Assembly: GCA_003562655.1 (NCBI GenBank)
Contig: PWUC01000047.1
Coordinates: 1 to 13,161, forward strand
Source: Clostridia bacterium
Lineage (GTDB): Bacteria > Bacillota_E > SLMV01 > PUMD01
DNA: 13,161 nt
Reading direction: 5' to 3'
Below, one piece after another: positions 7,485 through 13,161 of this stretch (position 1 is its first letter; every line of letters begins with the position of its first letter). The notes beneath the pieces were generated by a model. It was given only the letters and a program-made list of their open reading frames with translations, had not been told where the DNA came from and made no database searches. The translations under genes and the position numbers were made by a program.

Positions 7485-10001
7485 ATGCAGGGCGGGGTCG
7501 CCGGGGAGTATGATCTGCCAGATGAGGCAGAACTGAGGGAGTATGCATATGTTCACCTGGGCTTTTACGAGATAAGAGAGCGCCTGGGTGAGTGTGCCAG
7601 CAGTGAGCTGGGACGCAAACGGGTGGGACAGCTCCTGCCTGCCGACGACCCCGAGACCGTGGACCGTCGGCTGGAACAGACGGCCCAGATGCGCACCCTG
7701 ATGGCCAGATCCGGTATTCCCCTGGGAGGCGTGCATGATCTGGCCGGAATACTGCAGCGGGCGGCGAAGCGAGGGGTCCTGTCGCCGGAGGAGCTTCTGT
7801 CGACAGCTGACTGCGTGCGGGCGGCCCGCAACCTCAAGAAGTTCCTTTCGTCCCGGGCGGAGGAGGCCCCTGTCCTGGCCGAGCTGGTCGAGGACCTGCA
7901 GCCGTCGGTTTATCTGCAGGAGGAAGTGCAGCGGTGCATAAACGATCAGGCAGAGGTCGCAGACAATGCCAGCGGTGAACTGGCCCGCATCAGGCGCGGT
8001 CTGCGAGCCCGGGCGGACAGCCTTCGGCACCGCCTCGAGAGTATGGCCACCGGTTCAGCGCACCGTGATTACCTGCAGGAGCCAATTGTCACGCAGCGGA
8101 ACGGCCGCTTCGTGTTGCCGGTGAAGCAGGAACACAGAAAGAGGATAAGAGGCATTGTTCACGGCCAGTCCTCGAGCGGGGCGACGGTCTTCATAGAACC
8201 GCAGGTGGCAGTCGATCTGAACAACGAGATCCAGCACTTGAAGTCGGAAGAGGAGCGGGAGATCCACCGGATTCTCTCAGGTCTGAGCGAGATTGTCCAC
8301 GAAGGTGTCGATGGGCTCAGGTTCGAGCAGGATGTTCTGGCCGAGCTGGATCTCATTTATGCCAGGGCCAGCTGGGCGGAGGAAATTGACGCGGTGAGGC
8401 CGGATACGAATGCTGAGCAGTACGTCTGCCTCAGAAGTGCCCGCCATCCCCTTCTGTCCGGAGAGGTGGTGCCCATCGATGTGGAGGTGGGCAGGGATTT
8501 TGACACCCTGGTGATCACCGGCCCCAACACCGGGGGGAAGACAGTGACGCTGAAGACGGTGGGCCTGATGGTGCTGATGTGTCAGGCGGGGATGCATCTG
8601 CCCTGCGATGCGGGAAGCGATGTGGGCGTGTTCTCCCGCGTCTACTGCGACATCGGCGACGAGCAGAGCATAGCCCAGAATCTCAGTACTTTTTCCTCTC
8701 ACATGCGCAATGTGATCCCCATCGTGCGGCTGGCTGATTGTCACACGCTGGTCCTTCTGGACGAACTCGGTGCCGGCACGGATCCTTCGGAGGGAGCGCC
8801 CCTGGCCATGGCGATCCTGAAACAGCTCCATTCCAGGCGGGTGAGGACCATGGCCACCACCCACTACAGCCGCCTGAAGACCTTTGCCTATCAACTCGAC
8901 GGCGTTGAGAATGCCAGCATGGAGTTCGATGTCGAGACTCTCTCTCCCACATTCCATCTGAGCGTGGGACTGCCAGGCCGGAGCAACGCCCTTGAGATTG
9001 CGGGCAGGCTGGGCATGCCCGAGGAACTGATCCATGACGCCCGTTCGCTGCTCTCAGACGAGGAGGGGAGTGTTGAGGACCTCATTGCTGCCATGGAGGC
9101 GGATCGCAGGGAGTGGTCGCGCCGCCGCCTGGAGGCGGAGGTTGAGGCCGGAGATGCCAGGCTGCTGCGGGAGCGCGCGGCCGGCCGGGAGAAGAAGATC
9201 AGGGACGAACAGGCGAAGGTAATAGAGAAACTGCGGCGTGAGGCACGAGACATTGTGGACAGCGCCCGGGATGAGTCCAGGATCCTCCTGCGAGAGATCC
9301 ACGATCTTGCTGCCGAACTGAAGAAGGGTCCTCGCATCAGGGTGGGGGAGGAGGATCAGCCCGAAGGCGGGCCGGATGCAACCCCAGATGCTGATGAACT
9401 GCTCAGGAGGGCAGAGTCGCTGCGTGCGCTGCTGAACTCGCTGCAGGGCAGAACCCTCTCACGGCTGGATGACCTGAGGGAACCCGGACCGGAGGAGCCC
9501 AAAGATGAAGAGCCTGAGGCTCGGGACTTTGAGCCAGCCGATGTCGATCAGCTCCGTCCGGGGTCCAGTGTCCAGGTCATTCCCCTTGGCCGCACCGGGA
9601 CGGTCATTGATCTGGACCGGGAAAAGCGGGAGGCTCAGGTACAGGTCGGGGTCGTCAAACTCAGGCTGCCCCTGGGTGACCTGGCCCATGACCACGCTCC
9701 AGTTGAGCGTGATACCCCGACAGTGGGCAGCAATCTGTCCCGGCTGAAACAGGAGACACTGTCTCAGGAAGTGGTTGTCCGGCAGATGACGGTGGAGGAA
9801 GCCCTCGCGAGGGTCAGAAAACACATCGATGACGCGATACTGGGCGGCTTGAGCTCGGTGACCATAGTCCATGGCAGGGGCGAGGGCATTCTGCGCAGGG
9901 CAATCCGGGAATATCTCGAGGAAAGTCCCCATGTTGAGAGGTGGCGCTCCGCTGATCCCCGGGAGGGGGGGGACGGTGTGACCCTGGCGAGCTTGCATTG
10001 A
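7485..10001 (+). CDS. mutS2: Endonuclease/ATPase MutS2 with KOW and Smr domains
   Basis: MutS2 (MutSB) of 838 residues, a MutS homologue lacking the mismatch-recognition domain. Family members suppress recombination by acting on branched DNA and, in Bacillus, split collided ribosomes. Order: N-terminal core and clamp (about 1-320), ATPase with Walker A GPNTGGKT (346-353), the STFSSHM motif and Walker B LVLLDE (D426, E427), a long charged coiled coil (about 520-640), an acidic linker, a KOW-like domain (about 688-740, LGRTGTVIDL), and a C-terminal Smr domain (about 760-838) with VHGRGEGILR (His796) and GGDGVT. The Smr opening, usually LDLRG, reads VVVRQ (763-767), so the motif aspartate is Val764. 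ATG 7485 is the only ATG/GTG/TTG that fits; GAGGG abuts it with no spacer, so translation probably relies on coupling to the polX stop 3 bases upstream. Last gene of the run, converging on the penicillin-binding protein gene. Confidence 0.95.
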   Translation: MQGGVAGEYDLPDEAELREYAYVHLGFYEIRERLGECASSELGRKRVGQLLPADDPETVDRRLEQTAQMRTLMARSGIPLGGVHDLAGILQRAAKRGVLSPEELLSTADCVRAARNLKKFLSSRAEEAPVLAELVEDLQPSVYLQEEVQRCINDQAEVADNASGELARIRRGLRARADSLRHRLESMATGSAHRDYLQEPIVTQRNGRFVLPVKQEHRKRIRGIVHGQSSSGATVFIEPQVAVDLNNEIQHLKSEEEREIHRILSGLSEIVHEGVDGLRFEQDVLAELDLIYARASWAEEIDAVRPDTNAEQYVCLRSARHPLLSGEVVPIDVEVGRDFDTLVITGPNTGGKTVTLKTVGLMVLMCQAGMHLPCDAGSDVGVFSRVYCDIGDEQSIAQNLSTFSSHMRNVIPIVRLADCHTLVLLDELGAGTDPSEGAPLAMAILKQLHSRRVRTMATTHYSRLKTFAYQLDGVENASMEFDVETLSPTFHLSVGLPGRSNALEIAGRLGMPEELIHDARSLLSDEEGSVEDLIAAMEADRREWSRRRLEAEVEAGDARLLRERAAGREKKIRDEQAKVIEKLRREARDIVDSARDESRILLREIHDLAAELKKGPRIRVGEEDQPEGGPDATPDADELLRRAESLRALLNSLQGRTLSRLDDLREPGPEEPKDEEPEARDFEPADVDQLRPGSSVQVIPLGRTGTVIDLDREKREAQVQVGVVKLRLPLGDLAHDHAPVERDTPTVGSNLSRLKQETLSQEVVVRQMTVEEALARVRKHIDDAILGGLSSVTIVHGRGEGILRRAIREYLEESPHVERWRSADPREGGDGVTLASLH

Positions 10002-10007
10002 GTGAGG

Positions 10008-12587
10008 TCACCGAGTCACCACGAACCGTCCCTGTTCGTTTCGGTTGGCAGGATAGTGATAGTCGCAGTACATGCGGAATACGCCCGCCTGTTCGGGAGT
10101 GAAGGCCACCCGGGCAGTCTCCTCTTCGGTCACTTCAACCTCAATCCCCATCCCGTCGATCACGATCAGGTGTGTATCCTCTGTGGACTCTATCACAAGG
10201 GTGACCACCTGATCCTGTCGCGCCTGCAGAATCGTCGGAACGAAACCTCTTGGCCCGACGGTCAACTCGAGAGTGACATCGGCAAGGTCGTCACGAGAAC
10301 CGTATACATCAACGCAGCTCTCAGTGGGTGCGGCGTCGGCCATATCCCAGGGCATCGGCAGGGTCCTCCCCCGGTTGTCGACGACGGGTTCCTCCAGGAT
10401 GGGACGGTCCAGAAAGACCTTCTCCACGGGCTGCCCCCGCTCCGAGCATTGGGGGTCCCAGAGAAGGTTGGGATGACTGCTGCACACCTCAACTGAGACG
10501 TGGATTTCACAGGTGTCCAGGGGCTCTGTCCCGTGAATGAACAGTTCACGCCGCTGCTGGGCGGCGGGGCAGTGTTCGCCTGGCAGCTGGCCAGACTTGA
10601 TGCATATGGTTCTTTCCACCAGGTCGGGCGGGCGTTCGAATTCGAGGGGACCAAGGCCCTCGTGGGCCACTTCCATGAGGTCTCTCCATATCAGGGCCGG
10701 ATACAGGCCGGATGGCATGTGCATGCCCACGATGTCAGGTATGCTCTCGGGCTCATCGAATCCCAGCCACACGGTTGCGATGTATGAGGGGGTGTATCCC
10801 ACCCACCAGAGATCGATGGTGTCATCGGTGGTTCCAGTCTTTCCGGCCACGGGCCAGTCACCGGAGAGTTCGGCTCTCCATCCCGTGCCCCAGTTGCTGA
10901 TCCATCCCGAACGGCTGTCAACGACTACGCTCTTGAGCATGTCGGTCATCAGGTAGGCCAGCTGGGGGGTGACGACCACGGTCCGCAGGGTTTCGTTCTC
11001 CTCGAGAACGTTTCCGTGCCGGTCCTCGACCCGGGTGATCGCGATGGGCTCCGGACGGATTCCTCCTGCAGCGAAGGTGGAGTAGGCCAGGGTGAGTTCC
11101 AGGGGCGAGACGCCCCTGGTCAGGCCTCCGAGGGCGAGGGAGGGGTTGCGGTCACTCATCGGACCGTCAGGTATCATGCTGGTGATCCCCAGTCTCTCGG
11201 CTGTCTCAAAGCCAGCGTCGACCCCGATCTCCATGAGGGTTCTGACCGCGGGCACATTCACCGATCTTCGAATGGCCTCCCGCACGGTGGTCAGTCCCCT
11301 GTACGCACCGAGGGGCCACCCAGTTTCCCTGTAGTTTCGAGGTGCGAAGCGTTCGGTGGTCAGCTGATACTCAACGGGAGCGTCATCGATTATGCTGGCT
11401 GCCGTCCAGCCGGCCTCCAGGGCGCTGGTGTAGACGCCGATGGGTTTGAAGGCTGAGCCCGGCTGCCGGTAGGTCTGCCAGACCCGGTTGTGTTCAAGCA
11501 TGGCGTTGTGCTCGCGCCCTCCCACCATGGCCTTTATGTGACCCGTCAGGGGGTCGAGCACCACGATTCCGACCTGCAGGTCCTTTTCAAACTCACCGAG
11601 CGGGAAGTCGGCATCCAGATGGGTCCTGATCGATTCCTCCACACCCTGCTGAATCCTCTGGTCAAGGGTGGTGTATACGTGGATCCCGCCTCCGTACACC
11701 GTCGCCTGACTGTATCGTTCCAGCAGCTGTGACAGTACGTAGTCCACGAAGTGCCCGGCGACAGAATTTACTCCCTCGGGCAGGCCGATGAGTTCGACTC
11801 TCTCTCTTTCGGCCTGACGCTGTTGGGCTTCTGTTATGTAACCCTCTCTGACCATTGCTGCGAGGACAAAGGACCGTCTTCTGGTGGCCTGCTCCATGCT
11901 GACATAGGGAGACAGGTTGCTGGGTGCCTGGGGCAGGCTGGCGATTATGGCCGCCTCTCCCAGGGTGAGCTCCGAAAGATCCTTGCCGAAGTAGATCTGG
12001 GCTGCCGCCTGGACCCCGTAGGCCCCGTGTCCCAGGTTGATCTGGTTCAGATACATGGTGAGGATCTGGTCCTTGGTGTAGGCTCTCTCAATCTGGATTG
12101 CCAGGAAGGCCTCCTGTACCTTGCGCTGGTAGGTCTGCTCCATTCCTATAGGCCAGGCATTTCGGGCCAGCTGCTGGGTGATGGTGCTCCCGCCCTGCAG
12201 GGCTGCTCCGGGGTTTCTCAGGTTGTGCCACATCGCCCCGATGGTGCGGTATATGTCCATCCCGAAATGATCGTAGAAGCGATGATCTTCCATTGCCACG
12301 AAGGCCTGTCTCACGACCTCGGGGATTTCTGAGAACTCTACGATTATGCGGTGCTCGGGTCCGCGGAGAGGGGCAATCTTCTCTCCATCTGCATCATAGA
12401 TAAAGGAGGTCACCTGAGGCTGGGGCCTGACGTCCTGAATGTGTGGCATTGCCCGGACTGCATTCAGCACAAATCCAGCTCCGAGACCTATACCCGCCAT
12501 GAGTGTGACCAGGAACAACAGCAATAGAATACGAACCCAGCGTATGGATCGTTTCTTTCGCCTTCCCTTACGCGAATTGGCTGCCAA
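10008..12587 (-). CDS. Class A penicillin-binding protein (PBP1A-type) with C-terminal cupredoxin-like domain
   Basis: Bifunctional peptidoglycan synthase, 859 residues, anchored by one N-terminal membrane helix (about 17-44) after a basic cytoplasmic tail (RKGRRKKR). Glycosyltransferase family 51 domain (about 60-245): EDHRFYDHFGMD with catalytic Glu100, GGSTITQQLARN (132-143), and INLGHGAYGVQAAAQIYFGK. Transpeptidase domain (about 335-640): SAFK with nucleophile Ser378, SVN (442-444), KTGT (583-586). Both active sites look complete. Residues 655-720 carry the Cys-containing segment usual after the transpeptidase in many such proteins (CIKSGQLPGEHCP). Unusually, residues about 766-859 form a cupredoxin-like domain: GFVPTILQARQDQVVTLVI, His806 in THLIVID, FTPEQAGVFRMYCDYH with Cys841 and His844, then GRFVV. 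The normal Met ligand is not obvious; Glu851 or Gln852 lies nearby. The TTG start is supported by its ribosome binding site and promoter. It probably forms its own transcription unit. Confidence 0.95.
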   Translation of the reverse strand: MAANSRKGRRKKRSIRWVRILLLLFLVTLMAGIGLGAGFVLNAVRAMPHIQDVRPQPQVTSFIYDADGEKIAPLRGPEHRIIVEFSEIPEVVRQAFVAMEDHRFYDHFGMDIYRTIGAMWHNLRNPGAALQGGSTITQQLARNAWPIGMEQTYQRKVQEAFLAIQIERAYTKDQILTMYLNQINLGHGAYGVQAAAQIYFGKDLSELTLGEAAIIASLPQAPSNLSPYVSMEQATRRRSFVLAAMVREGYITEAQQRQAERERVELIGLPEGVNSVAGHFVDYVLSQLLERYSQATVYGGGIHVYTTLDQRIQQGVEESIRTHLDADFPLGEFEKDLQVGIVVLDPLTGHIKAMVGGREHNAMLEHNRVWQTYRQPGSAFKPIGVYTSALEAGWTAASIIDDAPVEYQLTTERFAPRNYRETGWPLGAYRGLTTVREAIRRSVNVPAVRTLMEIGVDAGFETAERLGITSMIPDGPMSDRNPSLALGGLTRGVSPLELTLAYSTFAAGGIRPEPIAITRVEDRHGNVLEENETLRTVVVTPQLAYLMTDMLKSVVVDSRSGWISNWGTGWRAELSGDWPVAGKTGTTDDTIDLWWVGYTPSYIATVWLGFDEPESIPDIVGMHMPSGLYPALIWRDLMEVAHEGLGPLEFERPPDLVERTICIKSGQLPGEHCPAAQQRRELFIHGTEPLDTCEIHVSVEVCSSHPNLLWDPQCSERGQPVEKVFLDRPILEEPVVDNRGRTLPMPWDMADAAPTESCVDVYGSRDDLADVTLELTVGPRGFVPTILQARQDQVVTLVIESTEDTHLIVIDGMGIEVEVTEEETARVAFTPEQAGVFRMYCDYHYPANRNEQGRFVVTR

Positions 12588-12594
12588 ACAGGAT

Positions 12595-12599
12595 CCCTC
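12595..12599 (-). promoter_or_regulatory. Ribosome binding site of the penicillin-binding protein gene
   Basis: On the minus strand GAGGG (within AGAGGG) ends 7 bases before the TTG at 12587. The next residues (MAANSRKGRRKKR) form a normal basic tail before the membrane helix, so TTG is the likely start. Confidence 0.75.
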
Positions 12600-12619
12600 T
12601 CTCTCAAGTGATCACAGCT

Positions 12620-12628
12620 ATTATACCA
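12620..12628 (-). promoter_or_regulatory. Extended -10 promoter of the penicillin-binding protein gene
   Basis: The minus strand reads TGGTATAAT, a perfect TGn-TATAAT extended -10 for the housekeeping sigma factor. I find no good -35: the best hexamers at 17-18 bases spacing (GCAGGT or TGCAGG) match poorly, which an extended -10 can tolerate. Transcription would start near 12612-12613, giving a leader of about 25 bases that contains the ribosome binding site. A weak inverted repeat, ATAA-CC-TTAT (12628-12637 on the plus strand), abuts the element. Confidence 0.7.
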
Positions 12629-12904
12629 TAACCTTATCAGGCACCTGCACGGGAGGAGTATCCAGCTGCGAGGTCCGTGCACACGCCACCATCTCTATCT
12701 GACGCTGGACACCGTTGCTTCGTTCCACTTGGATGAATACGCATGTGGCTTGCGATATATGGCAAGATCCCTGCCGGGCATCCATTTTCCGCACGTCATT
12801 GCGGAGGGGGTCGCATCATTTTCACCCGCTGAAATCCATCATAGTGCAGGCCCATTGAGGTAGGAGCCGGGGCCCTCAGGTCATCTTTGGTGACCCCCGA
12901 GTCT

Positions 12905-12984
12905 TTCCATGGACCGGCGGTGTATGCTGAACCGACAGATGCCTTTGCAGTTTCGCGATCAACTCATAGTTCCATGGACCGTCG
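12905..12984. repeat. Direct repeat pair TTCCATGGACCGnCG
   Basis: TTCCATGGACCGGCG (12905-12919) and TTCCATGGACCGTCG (12970-12984) match at 14 of 15 bases with a 65-base period. Each contains the palindrome TCCATGGA. They may be paired binding sites or chance; only two clear copies are present. Confidence 0.45.
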
Positions 12985-13013
12985 TGCCTGTTTCCATCCC
13001 GGACCTGCCCGAC

Positions 13014-13028
13014 GACCGGAACCCGGTC
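13014..13028 (-). other. Short perfect hairpin downstream of the right-edge gene
   Basis: GACCGG and CCGGTC form a 6-bp GC-rich stem around a 3-base loop, 31 bases after the stop codon of the minus-strand gene at the right edge. No T tract follows on the minus strand, so it is not a canonical intrinsic terminator, although its position would suit transcript-end stabilisation. Confidence 0.3.
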
Positions 13029-13059
13029 ACATGTGGTACCGCACCATATAGAAACTGCT

Positions 13060-13161
13060 TCAGATCAGGTCCTCGGTTCCTGGAGCGTCCGTAGGGTTCA
13101 GGACGGGTTCGTCTTCATCATCGTAGGCTCCCTGCACGGAGACAGAGGTGGTGTCGGCAGG
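13060..13161 (-). CDS. C-terminal end of an unidentified protein (cut by window)
   Basis: A minus-strand frame is open from the right edge for 33 codons and ends at TGA (13060-13062). It reads PADTTSVSVQGAYDDEDE and then PVLNPTDAPGTEDLI, a Pro/Asp/Glu-rich tail like the disordered end of a larger protein. The other two minus-strand frames stop within about 20 codons. I do not recognise a family from so short a piece. It would lie upstream of the penicillin-binding protein gene in the same direction, but that gene's own promoter and the 430-base gap argue against one operon. Confidence 0.45.
   Translation of the reverse strand, partial: PADTTSVSVQGAYDDEDEPVLNPTDAPGTEDLI

Larger units (their letters stand above)
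12629..13059. other. Intergenic region without a recognised gene
   Basis: About 430 bases between the promoter of the penicillin-binding protein gene and the end of the next minus-strand gene. I recognise no RNA gene or riboswitch. Visible structure: inverted repeats at 12788-12805 (TCCGCA/TGCGGA), 12879-12895 (GGTCA/TGACC) and 13014-13028 (GACCGG/CCGGTC, 3-base loop, about 30 bases past the stop of the right-hand gene), none followed by a T tract on either strand, and a 15-base direct repeat at 12905 and 12970. Short open frames lack ribosome binding sites. Confidence 0.5.

Noticed and set aside
10002..10496. 164-codon plus-strand frame over the cupredoxin-like end of the penicillin-binding protein
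   Set aside because: Antisense shadow with no ribosome binding site; the minus-strand product carries the conserved motifs.
11751..12332. 193-codon plus-strand frame inside the penicillin-binding protein gene
   Set aside because: Opposite the glycosyltransferase domain, whose motifs are clear on the minus strand.
12787..12900. Intergenic hairpins as a riboswitch or intrinsic terminator
   Set aside because: Stems are 5-6 bp, no T tract follows on either strand, and no known riboswitch core motif is visible.
12909..13094. 61-codon plus-strand frame starting in the first intergenic repeat
   Set aside because: No ribosome binding site, no recognisable sequence, and it overlaps the likely coding end of the minus-strand gene at the right edge.

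Overview
The window (about 13.2 kb, visibly GC-rich) looks like core chromosome of a high-GC bacterium related to the Bacillota (Firmicutes). The main reason is gene order. pheS-pheT followed by zapA, polX and mutS2 is a neighbourhood known from Bacillus and Clostridia. Strong Shine-Dalgarno sites with TTG and GTG starts, and a class A penicillin-binding protein, also fit. I cannot place it more finely. I see no tRNA, rRNA, CRISPR array, insertion sequence or phage gene.

Layout. A tightly packed plus-strand run, probably one operon, fills positions 1 to 10001: pheS (5' end cut by the window), pheT, an ABC-F ATPase, zapA, polX and mutS2. Gaps are 13, 22, 66, -4 and 3 bases. A minus-strand class A penicillin-binding protein (10008-12587) converges on mutS2 with only 6 bases between the stop codons. 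It has its own extended -10 promoter upstream of a TTG start. About 430 bases of unexplained intergenic DNA follow, then the acidic C-terminal end of another minus-strand gene that runs off the right edge.

Function. PheS and PheT form phenylalanyl-tRNA synthetase. The ABC-F protein and MutS2 belong to families that act on ribosomes (MutS2 also on branched DNA). ZapA supports the FtsZ ring. PolX is a family-X polymerase fused to a PHP phosphoesterase. The penicillin-binding protein builds peptidoglycan outside the membrane.

Three points deserve attention. (1) The PolX protein has lost all three polymerase catalytic aspartates while keeping every PHP metal ligand, so it looks like a nuclease on a dead polymerase scaffold. 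(2) The penicillin-binding protein ends in a cupredoxin-like domain with a His, Cys, His copper-site pattern, an unusual fusion. (3) The MutS2 Smr domain lacks the usual LDxR-type motif. A near-perfect Shine-Dalgarno sequence upstream of zapA is separated from its start by a hairpin, suggesting a structured ribosome-binding site.
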